Source: Kineosporia mesophila
GTDB lineage: Bacteria > Actinomycetota > Actinomycetes > Actinomycetales > Kineosporiaceae
Length of the DNA: 64,000 bases
Direction: 5' to 3'
Assembly (NCBI RefSeq): GCF_021129235.1
Contig: NZ_JAJOMA010000008.1
Coordinates: forward strand, 1 to 64,000
This document shows positions 35,762-43,969 of this stretch, in pieces (the first letter of the stretch is position 1; each line of letters starts with the position of its first letter). A program made the position numbers and the translations under genes. The notes below the pieces were generated by a model. That model was not told where the DNA came from and ran no database searches. It saw only the letters and a program-made list of their open reading frames with translations.

Positions 35762-36888
35762 CCACTGACCTGACAGCAGATGCCCCGAGTCTAGTCGAGC
35801 CGGTCCCGCTGACCGATCTGGCCCTGATGCACGCCCCGATCGCGGCCGAGGTCGAGCAGGGGCTCGCCGGGGTGATGGCCGCGGGCGCCTTCGTCGGCGG
35901 TCCGGCGGTCGGCCGGTTCGAGGACGCCTTCGCCGCCTACAGCGGGCGGGCTCACTGCGTAGGCGTCGCCAACGGTACCGACGCGCTCGAGATGGCTCTG
36001 CGGGCTTGCGATGTCACCGCCGGCGACGAGGTGATCATCCCGGCGAACACGTTCATCGCGACCGCCGAGGCCGTCGTCCGGGCCGGAGGTGTGCCGGTCC
36101 CCGTCGACGTCACCGCCGGGGCACTGCTCATCGATCCCGAGCGAGCCGCCGCGGCGATCACCCCGCGGACCCGGGTGCTCCTGCCGGTTCATCTGTTCGG
36201 CCAGCAGGCGCCCATGGCACCGTTGCGGGATCTGGCGGCCGAACGCGGGCTGGTCCTGATCGAAGACGCCGCCCAGGCCCAGGGATCCACCCAGAACGGC
36301 CAGGGCATCGGGACGGGGGCCGTCGCGGCCGCCACCAGCTTCTACCCGGGCAAGAACCTCGGCGCCTACGGCGACGCGGGGGCGGTCGTCTGCGACGATC
36401 CGGCCGTCGCGGCCCGCCTGCGGCGGATCGGGAACCACGGCTGTGAGCGCAAGTACGTGCACTCCGAGTTCGGGTTCACCTCCCGCCTGGACACGTTCCA
36501 GGCCGTCGTCCTCGAGGCAAAGTTGCGGCACCTGGACGGGTGGAACGCCCAGAGGGCCCGGGCGGCTGCGCTCTACGACGAGTTGCTGGCGGACAGCGAG
36601 GTGGCCGTTCCCGTCACGGCTCCCGGAAACCGGCACGTATGGCACCTGTACGTGGTGCGGGTGCGTCGCCGCGAGAGCGTGCTGAGGGCCTTGAACGCGG
36701 CGGGGATCGGCGCGGCGGTGCACTACCCGATCCCCGTGCACCGGCAGCCGGCCTTCGCGGGGACGGCCCGTTCACCGTTGCCGGTCACCGAGCGGGCGAG
36801 CGAGGAGATCCTCTCGCTGCCGATGTTCCCGGGGATCACGCCGGACCAGCAGGAGCGGGTCGTGCGATCCCTGGCGAGGGCATTGTGA
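35758..36888 (+). CDS. DegT/DnrJ/EryC1/StrS-family aminotransferase (copy 2)
   Basis: A 376-residue PLP aminotransferase, distinct from its upstream neighbour: CVGVANGTDALEMALRAC, IIPANTFIATAEAVVRAGG, LIEDAAQAQGSTQNG, and the PLP-lysine in SFYPGKNLGAYGDAG. The FYPGKNLGAYGDAG motif is typical of WbpE/WlbC/FdtB-like 3-aminotransferases, which act with WbpB-like dehydrogenases and WbpD-like acetyltransferases. All three kinds are in this window (31425, 35758, 22170). It is coupled to copy 1 by a 4-bp overlap. Confidence 0.93.
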   Translation: MTTDLTADAPSLVEPVPLTDLALMHAPIAAEVEQGLAGVMAAGAFVGGPAVGRFEDAFAAYSGRAHCVGVANGTDALEMALRACDVTAGDEVIIPANTFIATAEAVVRAGGVPVPVDVTAGALLIDPERAAAAITPRTRVLLPVHLFGQQAPMAPLRDLAAERGLVLIEDAAQAQGSTQNGQGIGTGAVAAATSFYPGKNLGAYGDAGAVVCDDPAVAARLRRIGNHGCERKYVHSEFGFTSRLDTFQAVVLEAKLRHLDGWNAQRARAAALYDELLADSEVAVPVTAPGNRHVWHLYVVRVRRRESVLRALNAAGIGAAVHYPIPVHRQPAFAGTARSPLPVTERASEEILSLPMFPGITPDQQERVVRSLARAL

Positions 36889-36898
36889 GGGGCGGGCG

Positions 36899-38338
36899 AT
36901 GACGTCGTCCGTAGCCCCGGAGACGGCGCCCGAGACCGGTCTGGGTGGACGGGTTCTCAGTGCCCTGCGGTGGAGCTTTGTGGCGACCGTGGTGATCCGG
37001 TTCAGCAGCCTCGGGGTCAGCGTGGCGATGGCCCGTCTCCTGGGGCCTTCGGAATTCGGGGTGTATGCCGTCGCTTTCGTGGTGCTGGCGGCGGTGCTGA
37101 GCCTGAACGAGCTGGGGGTCTCGGTCGCGCTCGTGCGTTACCAGGGTGACGAGCGCGTGGTGGTGCCGACCGTGGCGACGCTGAGCATGCTCGGCAGCCT
37201 GGTCTGCTACGCCGTGATCTTCTCGGTGGCGCCCGGTGTCGCGGCCAGTTTCGGGGCTCCGGCGGCCGTCGGGCCGATCCGGCTCATCGGCCTGTGCGTC
37301 ATCGTCGACGGGCTGGCGGCGGTTCCGGTCGCGCTGCTGCAGCGGGAGTTCCGGCAGAAGCGGCGCGCGGTCGCCGACATCACCAATTTTGGTGTCGGAT
37401 CGGTGATCTCGATCGGTCTGGCAGTGGCCGGGATGGGCGCTGTGAGCCTGGCCGCGGGCCGGATCGTGGGCAGCGTCGCCTCGGTGGTGCTGCTGGTCTC
37501 GTCGGTGCGGGGGAGATGGCGGTTCGGCTGGGACCGGAACCAGGCCGGGGGGCTGCTGGCGATCGGCCTGCCGCTGGCCGGTTCCAGCCTGGTGGTGTTC
37601 GGCATCCTCAGCCTCGACCAGTTCATCGTCGGTCACCTGGGAGGTGCGACGGTGCTGGGCATCTACGTGCTCGCCTTCAACCTATCGAGCTGGCCGGTCA
37701 CCGCGCTCTCGCAGCCGGTGCGCGCGGTCACGCTGCCGCTGTTCGCCCGGCTGGCCGACGATCCGGCGCGGTTCTCCCGCACGGCCGTCGACTGTCTGGG
37801 TGCCCTGCTGGCCGTGACCGTCCCGGTCGCGACCGGCCTGGGCGCGTCCGCGTACCCCCTGGTGCGGGTGGTGTACGGGCCGGACTGGGTGTCCTCGTCG
37901 CCGGTGCTGGTGTGGCTGGCCGTGCTGGGCGGCTGCCGGGTTCTGCTGGAGCTGTTCTACGACCTCCTGGTGGCGCTGGGAGCCACCCGTCAGCTGTTCG
38001 GCCTGCAGGTCGCCTGGTTGGTGGTGCTGGCGGTGGGTCTGCCGGTGGGCCAGCACCTCGGCGGCCCGGTGGGCGTAGCCGTGGCCCACAGCCTGGTCTG
38101 CCTGTTCGTCATCGTTCCGCTGAACGTCCGGGCGATGGTGATGCGCACGGGGACCCCCGTGCGGGCCCTGGTACTGGCCTCGCTGGGGCCCGCGGCCGGC
38201 GGCTGCGTGATCGTGCTGACGGCGGTTGCTCTCCAGCGCAGCGTTCCGGATCTGTTCGCGCTGGCCGGTACCGGCCTGGTCGCCGGGCTGTTCGCGCTGC
38301 GGGGGGTGCTCCGACTGCGGGGCCGGGTCGCACGATGA
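36899..38338 (+). CDS. Wzx-type polysaccharide flippase (copy 2)
   Basis: A 479-residue MOP-superfamily membrane protein with about 14 helices. It begins RVLSALRWSFVATVVIRFSS and SVAMARLLGPSEFGVYAVAF, the usual R-x-LGPxxFG start of the family, with a conserved DQFIVGHLGGATVLGIY loop in the second half. It should translocate lipid-linked repeat units. The start at 36899 follows GAGGGGCG. It is clearly different from the flippase at 9366, implying a second assembly system. Its stop overlaps the following acetyltransferase gene. Confidence 0.92.
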   Translation: MTSSVAPETAPETGLGGRVLSALRWSFVATVVIRFSSLGVSVAMARLLGPSEFGVYAVAFVVLAAVLSLNELGVSVALVRYQGDERVVVPTVATLSMLGSLVCYAVIFSVAPGVAASFGAPAAVGPIRLIGLCVIVDGLAAVPVALLQREFRQKRRAVADITNFGVGSVISIGLAVAGMGAVSLAAGRIVGSVASVVLLVSSVRGRWRFGWDRNQAGGLLAIGLPLAGSSLVVFGILSLDQFIVGHLGGATVLGIYVLAFNLSSWPVTALSQPVRAVTLPLFARLADDPARFSRTAVDCLGALLAVTVPVATGLGASAYPLVRVVYGPDWVSSSPVLVWLAVLGGCRVLLELFYDLLVALGATRQLFGLQVAWLVVLAVGLPVGQHLGGPVGVAVAHSLVCLFVIVPLNVRAMVMRTGTPVRALVLASLGPAAGGCVIVLTAVALQRSVPDLFALAGTGLVAGLFALRGVLRLRGRVAR

Positions 38339-38979
38339 GCACACAGGACGTGGTTCTGCTCGGTTCCGGAGGGCTGGGCCGGGAAACGGTCCAGATCACC
38401 CGGAGCCCGGGATCACGCGCCCGGGTGATCGGTTTCCTGGACGACGACCCGCGCCTGCGCGATCGGACGGTTGCCGGGTTACCCGTGCTCGGGCCGACAG
38501 GCGATGCCGCCGGACTGGGTGGCGACGTGGCGGTCGTGGCCACGGTGGCCAGTGCCGCCGACCCGCAGCGCCGGTCGCGGCTGGTCGGACGGCTGGGACT
38601 TCCTTCCGGCCGATACACCCGGATCGTGCATCCAGCAGCGTCCTTGGCTCCGGACACGGAGCTGGGGGTGGGAACCGTGGTGATGGCCGGGGTGATCGCC
38701 ACCAGCGATGTGCGGGTGGGTCGGCATGTCGTCCTGATGCCCGGGTGCGTCCTGACCCATGACGTCAAGGTCGGCGATGGCGCCACCCTGGCCGCGGGGG
38801 TGCTCCTGGCCGGTGGCGTGATTGTGGAACCGGATGCCTACCTGGGGTCCGGGGTAAGGGTGCGCGAGGGGGTCAGGATCGGGGCGGGCGCCGTGATCGG
38901 CATGGGATCTGTTGTACTGCATGATATTCCGGCGGCGCAGGTCTGGGTGGGTGTTCCGGCGAGGCCGCTCGAACGATAG
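38335..38979 (+). CDS. NeuD/PglD-type sugar acetyltransferase
   Basis: A 214-residue protein with an N-terminal Rossmann-like nucleotide-sugar domain (VVLLGSGGLGRETVQI, VIGFLDDDPRLRD) and a C-terminal left-handed beta-helix (VHPAASLAPDTELGVGTVVM, GRHVVLMPGCVLTHDVKVG, IGAGAVIGMGSVV). This two-part form is typical of NeuD/PglD enzymes that transfer acetyl from acetyl-CoA to an amino sugar nucleotide. The aminotransferases just upstream are the obvious source of its substrate. It is the last intact gene of the rightward operon. Confidence 0.92.
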   Translation: MSTQDVVLLGSGGLGRETVQITRSPGSRARVIGFLDDDPRLRDRTVAGLPVLGPTGDAAGLGGDVAVVATVASAADPQRRSRLVGRLGLPSGRYTRIVHPAASLAPDTELGVGTVVMAGVIATSDVRVGRHVVLMPGCVLTHDVKVGDGATLAAGVLLAGGVIVEPDAYLGSGVRVREGVRIGAGAVIGMGSVVLHDIPAAQVWVGVPARPLER

Positions 38980-39170
38980 ATGGGTCGCCGCGTCCGGTGG
39001 GTTCCCCGGAACCCTTCGGGGAGCGGTACGGTCGATGAGCAGCTCTACCTTTTCTGGCCGACGGTGCTGATCGTGTGGTCGACCTGGTGCGCGGCCGCCG
39101 GGGCCCCTCGCCGGTGCGGTCCCCGCGTCCATCATTCTCGCTCTGGGCCGGTACCGGAGGAATGGGTAGT
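38980..39170 (+). pseudogene. Acyltransferase-3 (OafA-like) remnant
   Basis: About 190 bp directly after the acetyltransferase stop carries fragments of a membrane acyltransferase. TVDEQLYLFWPTVLIVW in one frame matches the family's SVEEQFYLLWP signature. LAGAVPASIILALGRYRRNG in another frame (about 39107-39166) reads as the next helix and loop. Start, HxxxxD region and most of the 10-helix body are missing. It suggests the locus once O-acylated its glycan. Confidence 0.6.
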
Positions 39171-39227
39171 CACACCACCCCGAGCCGCAGCGGACCGTCC
39201 TGCGGGCCCACCGGCGGCGTAGCGCGA

Positions 39228-39980
39228 TCACGGCCGGAACCACGTCGTCCGTCGGTGTTCGCTGAGATCCCCGACGGTGGAGGGGATCAGCCCACGCTCG
39301 AGAATGCCGTCGACGATGCCGGCCACCGCGTCCGCCCGATCGAAACTCGTCGTGGGTGCGCCCCGGGTCGGATGGGGCTCCAGTCGCTCGTGGAAGAGCA
39401 GGATCGCTCCCGGCTCGGCGCCGCGCAGGGCGTCGGTCACCACCTGGCTACCCGGCCTGTCGACCCAGTCGGCGGCATCACCGCTCCACACCACCACCTC
39501 GAGGCCCGCCTGCCGGGCCCCGAGGTAACTGCGGGGGGACTGCGCGCCGTAGGGGGGCCGGTACAGCCCGACCGGTTGCTGCACCAGGTCTTGCAACTCG
39601 TGCCGGGCCCCGGTCAGGTAACGCCGCACCGTGCGCGCGGACAGCCCGGTCATCGGGCGGTGGTCGCGGCCGTGCAGAGCCACCTCGTGCCCGGCCCCGG
39701 CGATGCGCCGGGCCAGATCCGGCCGGGCCCGGGCCTGGTCGGTCAGCAGGAAGAAGGTGCACCGGGCGTTGCGGGCGGCCAGCGCGTCGAGGACCGCAGG
39801 GGTGATGTGCGGGTCGGGGCCGTCGTCCAGGGTCAGGCACACCCGGGTCCGGTCGCGGCCCCCGTTGACCGATCCGGCCACACCGGCCAGGAGGGCGTCG
39901 GCGCCGCGGCGGGCCCGGTGCCGGAAGGACGACGGCAGGGCGGTGCGGAAGGTCCAGTACCAGGGGTATCCCTCAGTCAC
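39228..39980 (-). CDS. Polysaccharide deacetylase (CE4, NodB fold)
   Basis: A 250-residue protein with all main CE4 motifs: TLDDGPD (Asp52-Asp53), HGRDH (His103/His107 metal ligands), RPPYG (141-145) and a C-terminal LLFHE. These predict metal-dependent de-N- or de-O-acetylation of a polysaccharide. There is no clear signal peptide, although residues 1-40 are basic/hydrophobic and may bind the membrane. It is the last gene of a leftward operon, overlapping the Wzy-Wzz fusion by 8 bp, so it probably trims the polymer made by that system. Confidence 0.92.
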   Translation of the reverse strand: MTEGYPWYWTFRTALPSSFRHRARRGADALLAGVAGSVNGGRDRTRVCLTLDDGPDPHITPAVLDALAARNARCTFFLLTDQARARPDLARRIAGAGHEVALHGRDHRPMTGLSARTVRRYLTGARHELQDLVQQPVGLYRPPYGAQSPRSYLGARQAGLEVVVWSGDAADWVDRPGSQVVTDALRGAEPGAILLFHERLEPHPTRGAPTTSFDRADAVAGIVDGILERGLIPSTVGDLSEHRRTTWFRP

Positions 39981-41922
39981 GGCTCTCCGTTCGGCGTCGG
40001 CGGGTGCAGCTCTGCCCGGCGAAGCCGCCGGCCCAGCCCAGGGCGGCGCCGGCGGCCAGCGCCAGGTTCCGGTGACCGTGCCGTTCGGAGGCCACCTCGG
40101 GACGGGATGCCAGGGAGACGCGGATCAGCTCGGTGACCGGTGCTCCGGAGGCGAGCTGGGCGTTCGCGAAGGACGTCCGCAGTTCCTGGACGACGCGGTC
40201 GCGACCGGCCAGGGCATCCGTGGGGGTGCGGGAGAGCACCTGGATCCGGATCAGCGGTCCCCGCCCGGTGCGGTCGGTGGCGGGCATGAGGCTGCCGGCC
40301 CCCGAGGCGACCGTGTAATCGCCTTCCAGGCCCTCGGCGTGCAGCCGAGCGACGGTGGACGGGGCGGTGACCAGTCGCTGGGCCATCTCGGAGGACAGGT
40401 CCAGGTACGGCGAGGCCGCGTAGGGATTGATGGACGTGGGGCTTCCGGGTGGTCCTTCGAGCAGCACGGCTCCGTCGGCCTGGTAGCGCGTCTGCGGGCC
40501 CCCGGCCAGAAGGATGGCGGTGACCGTGGCGACCGCCCCGGCCGCGGGCAGTCCGTGACGCACGACGAACCGGTGGGGCGGCCGCGTGGCAGTGGTCCGG
40601 CCCGGGTCCAGGCGCCACAGGGCCCCGGCCGCCCCCAGCAGCAGGAAGAAGACCCCGGCACAGATGGCGAAGGCCAGGGCGTCGAAGGTGGCGAAGTTGA
40701 AGGCCCCGGACAGCAGAGCGGCGACGAGGGCGGCGGCCAGGTCACGGGTCTTCTCGTCGTGGGACCGCATCCGCACGTGCAGGCACACCCCGACCCCGCA
40801 GGCCATCAGGCCGACCAGCGTCACCAGACCGACCAGGCCGACCTCCAGCAACCAGCCCAGGTAGGCGTTGTCCAGGGTGCGGTAGAGCTCGGGGATGAAA
40901 GTCGAGACGCCCCGGCCGAACCAGGGGTTCTGCGCGAAGTAGTAGTGCACGGCGGCGTAGTCGTCGGTGCGGCCCTGGGTGCTCGGATCGCCGGAGATGT
41001 TCACGAAGAGGTTCCGGAAGGCACCCAGCAGCCCCGGAATCATCACCTTGAGCAGGAGCACCAGGAACGGGAGTGCGAGCAGAACCTGTGCCCGCCGCCG
41101 GGGAGGCCACGCGACGAACAGGACCATCAGCACGATCATTGCGCCCGCCACCGCCGAACGGGAGACGGTCAGGGGCAGAGCCAGCGCGATCAGCACGGTG
41201 CCCGCCCGGTACAGGTTCCGGTGGCGCTGCGCGTACCAGCAGTAGTGCAGGGCCAGCGGCAGCACCATCGCCAGGACCACCCCGAACTCGATGGCGTGCG
41301 TGGCGGTGCCGGACACCCGGGTGAAGCTGTCCCGGGCGAAACTCGGCCCGAAACTGCTGTTCATGGTGAGACCCGGAATCTGGATCAGTGAGGCCGGGTT
41401 CCAGCCGGTGGCGAACTGCACGATCCCCAGCGAGGCGAGGAAGAAGCCCGCCCGCACGAGCGCCTGGAGCACACGGTCGAGGGCAGCCCGGCCGGCCAGA
41501 CCGTCGGCGGTGACGAGAACGATGCCCGACCAGGCACAGACGCTGAGCACGCCTCGGGCCGAGCTGCTCGCCTCCTCCGCCGCGCTCGCGCGCAGGGCGC
41601 CGGCCAGGTAGCTGGCACCCACCGCGAACTGGAACAGATAGACGCAGAACCGGGTTGGCTGAGCCCCGCGCGAGACGCCCAGCCCGGGGACCAGTCTGGC
41701 GAGCAGCCACCAGGCGAGCAGCGCCATTCCCAGCAGGGCGGCCGGCGAACCCGCCGCACCCAGCGGCCCCAGCACCAGGCCGGAGGGAATCGCGAACAGC
41801 AACACCACGAGGAGCACCAGCGCCGAATCCGCCCCCCGGGGTGCCCGTAACGGGGGGACGAGGTGGCGGGGTGCTCGAGGTGCGTACCGGGTGGTGGCCG
41901 GTGCTGTCAGGGGGGCGGTCAA
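39973..41922 (-). CDS. O-antigen polymerase/ligase fused to a Wzz-like domain
   Basis: A 649-residue membrane protein. Residues about 1-450 form a Wzy_C/O-antigen-ligase-like polymerase with about 11 helices and the outer-loop motif HYYFAQNPWFGRGVSTF. Residues about 455-640 start with a further helix (GAVATVTAILLAGGP) and continue as a periplasmic-type Wzz domain (TRYQADGAVLLEG, LRIQVLSRTPTDALAGRD-like strand, a final helix near LALAAGAALGWAGG). The order polymerase-then-chain-length-regulator in one chain is unusual. It starts at TTG 41922, overlapping the upstream stop (TTGA). No tyrosine kinase domain is attached. Confidence 0.82.
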   Translation of the reverse strand: MTAPLTAPATTRYAPRAPRHLVPPLRAPRGADSALVLLVVLLFAIPSGLVLGPLGAAGSPAALLGMALLAWWLLARLVPGLGVSRGAQPTRFCVYLFQFAVGASYLAGALRASAAEEASSSARGVLSVCAWSGIVLVTADGLAGRAALDRVLQALVRAGFFLASLGIVQFATGWNPASLIQIPGLTMNSSFGPSFARDSFTRVSGTATHAIEFGVVLAMVLPLALHYCWYAQRHRNLYRAGTVLIALALPLTVSRSAVAGAMIVLMVLFVAWPPRRRAQVLLALPFLVLLLKVMIPGLLGAFRNLFVNISGDPSTQGRTDDYAAVHYYFAQNPWFGRGVSTFIPELYRTLDNAYLGWLLEVGLVGLVTLVGLMACGVGVCLHVRMRSHDEKTRDLAAALVAALLSGAFNFATFDALAFAICAGVFFLLLGAAGALWRLDPGRTTATRPPHRFVVRHGLPAAGAVATVTAILLAGGPQTRYQADGAVLLEGPPGSPTSINPYAASPYLDLSSEMAQRLVTAPSTVARLHAEGLEGDYTVASGAGSLMPATDRTGRGPLIRIQVLSRTPTDALAGRDRVVQELRTSFANAQLASGAPVTELIRVSLASRPEVASERHGHRNLALAAGAALGWAGGFAGQSCTRRRRTESRD

Positions 41923-42599
41923 GGAAACCGTTCCGAGGGCACGGTCGCCGGCAGCACGATCGTGGCCTCCGGCCTGTCGCCCGCGTCGAGCCGTAAGGAG
42001 CGCCGACGGCGACCTTCCGAGAGGAAGAGCAGGAACAGGGCGGCCGCGAGAACGGCCGTTCCCACCGTGATGGCGGGCCGGAGCGAATCATTCATGAGGC
42101 GGACGGGACGGGGGAGACTGGAGATCGTCATGGTGTTCAGCCACGTGGATCTTGGCGCACCGGAACGGGACTGGAGATCGTCGAGAACGGACTCGAGCTC
42201 GGACACCACGGCCAGCAACGTGCGGTGAGCGGTTTCGGGACTGCTGTCCTGGGTGGTCACGAGCAGCACCGGCGCGGCGGTCGACTGGTCCAGTACCACC
42301 TCATAGGTGGACGTAGCCCCTTTCGCGGCCAGGCGCTCGCCGGTGTCGGGTGCCCCGGCCCGCAACCGGAGCACGTCAGCGGTGGCGACGAGGGCGGAGT
42401 TCATCCCGAGAAAGGGGTTGCCGGCGAATCTCTCACCGGGCTGGTGCGCCGACGTCAGGAGCAGTACCTGGGCGGAGTCCTGGTACTGGGTCGGCACGGC
42501 AGCAAAAGTGGCTGCACCCAGACAGATCGAGAGCATGAGAGCGGGAACGGACAGACGCCATCGCCGGAGAACGACGAACAGAGTTTCCAGGTAGGACAT
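41919..42599 (-). CDS. Wzz-like chain-length determinant protein
   Basis: A 226-residue protein with helices at both ends (VVLRRWRLSVPALMLSICLG near residue 15 and PAITVGTAVLAAALFLLFL near 185) enclosing an extracytoplasmic domain (TQYQDSAQVLLLTSAHQPGE... ELESVLDDLQSRSGAP). This is the Wzz layout that controls polymer length with a Wzy polymerase. The ATG at 42599 has GAGG at good spacing. A GTG at 42605 is an alternative. It is the first gene of the leftward operon and diverges from a GT4 gene at 42709. Confidence 0.85.
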   Translation of the reverse strand: MSYLETLFVVLRRWRLSVPALMLSICLGAATFAAVPTQYQDSAQVLLLTSAHQPGERFAGNPFLGMNSALVATADVLRLRAGAPDTGERLAAKGATSTYEVVLDQSTAAPVLLVTTQDSSPETAHRTLLAVVSELESVLDDLQSRSGAPRSTWLNTMTISSLPRPVRLMNDSLRPAITVGTAVLAAALFLLFLSEGRRRRSLRLDAGDRPEATIVLPATVPSERFP

Positions 42600-42708
42600 C
42601 TCCACCTCGGTCGACGTGATGTCCGGCGGTGCCGTGCAGTCGCCGGGACGTGCCAGAATCTAGCCGACACAGGCATGTCGCGGCGGCGCAATCGGGGGCT
42701 TGGTGCTC

Positions 42709-43965
42709 ATGCATGTTCTGGTTTATCCGCACGCCATGGAGATCGGCGGATCGCAGATCAATGCCATCGAATTAGGTTCTGCCGTGCGAAATATGGGGCA
42801 CGAGGTAACAGTGCTCTCCGAACCGGGGCCATTGGTGACGATGGTGCGTGACCTCGGGCTCGACCATGTGGAGATCCCACTCTCCCGCGGCCGGCCGTCG
42901 CCGGTGGTGATGCGAGCTCTCGTGGAACTGGTGCGACACAGGCGGATCGACGTGGTGCACGGGCACGAGTGGCCCCCGGTGGTAGAGGCATTCCTGGGGC
43001 CGTTCCTGCGCCTGCGCACCCCCACCGTGGCGACCGTGATGTCCATGGCGGTGGCCCCCTTTCTGCCGCGAGGTCTACCGCTGGTCGTCGGCACGGAAGA
43101 TCTTCGGCGTCAGGCCCGGGCGAACGGCTACGAGGACGCTACTCTCATCGCTCCTCCGGTGGATCTTGTTGCGAATGCACCGGATTTCGATCCCGGCGAC
43201 TTCCGGGTCCGGCACGGTCTGGACCCGGATCGCCTGCTTGTCGTGGTGTGTTGCCGACTGGTCAAGGAGCTCAAGCTCGAAGGACTGCTGGTGGCGTGCG
43301 AGACGATCGGTGAGCTCAGCCGGGAGGGGCACGAGGTGCAGTTGGCCGTCGTCGGCGACGGCGCGGCCCGGGAAGCGGTACGGTCTGCGGCCGAACGGGC
43401 CAATGCCGGTGCCGACCGGGCGGTGGTGGTGCTCACCGGTGAACTGCCCGACCCGCGTCCGGCCTATGCCGCGGCGGATGTGGTGCTGGGTATGGGTGGT
43501 TCGGCCCTGAGGGGAATGGCGTTCGGAAAGCCCCTGGTGGTTCAGGGGGAAGGCGGGTTTTGGCGGGTGTGCCGTCCTGACACGATCGACGGGTTTCTCT
43601 CCGCCGGCTGGTACGGGACGGAAGGCGGCGATTCCGGTCATCGCCGTCTTCGCTCCGAACTGATGCCTCTGCTGGCCGACGCCGCTGTGCGCCGGTCGCT
43701 GGGCGAGTTCTCGCGGCACGTGGTGGTCACGAACTTCGGCCTGGAGGCCGCGGCCCGGGTCCAGGCTGACGTGTACGCGCGAACGCTCCACGATTCGCCC
43801 GGTCGATACCGGTCTTCCGGGCTGTACCGGCGGGATCTGGCCCGGCTGGCAACCATGCTGACGGCGCACAAGGTGAGACGCCGGGTTCGGCGGGCCTTGG
43901 GAACTCACACGGTCGACGATTTCAACGCCGTGGGGGCAGCCGCAGCATCCAACTCGCGAAAGTGA
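42709..43965 (+). CDS. Glycosyltransferase, GT4 type
   Basis: A 418-residue GT-B enzyme opening HVLVYPHAMEIGGSQINAIE (GG loop of GT4 acceptor domain). The donor domain has LLVVVCCRLVKELKLEGLLV, VQLAVVGDGAAREAVRSA, and ADVVLGMGGSALRGMAFGKP. The ATG at 42709 is chosen. TTG 42700 or GTG 42703 are possible because GGGGG lies just upstream. It begins a rightward run with the beta-helix protein 4 bp downstream. Confidence 0.88.
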   Translation: MHVLVYPHAMEIGGSQINAIELGSAVRNMGHEVTVLSEPGPLVTMVRDLGLDHVEIPLSRGRPSPVVMRALVELVRHRRIDVVHGHEWPPVVEAFLGPFLRLRTPTVATVMSMAVAPFLPRGLPLVVGTEDLRRQARANGYEDATLIAPPVDLVANAPDFDPGDFRVRHGLDPDRLLVVVCCRLVKELKLEGLLVACETIGELSREGHEVQLAVVGDGAAREAVRSAAERANAGADRAVVVLTGELPDPRPAYAAADVVLGMGGSALRGMAFGKPLVVQGEGGFWRVCRPDTIDGFLSAGWYGTEGGDSGHRRLRSELMPLLADAAVRRSLGEFSRHVVVTNFGLEAAARVQADVYARTLHDSPGRYRSSGLYRRDLARLATMLTAHKVRRRVRRALGTHTVDDFNAVGAAAASNSRK

Positions 43966-43969
43966 CGTA

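Noticed and set aside
32402-39222. Sugar genes considered as part of an antibiotic gene cluster
   Set aside because: rml and DegT genes also occur in antibiotic clusters, but no PKS, NRPS or terpene gene is present, while flippases, polymerases and many glycosyltransferases are.
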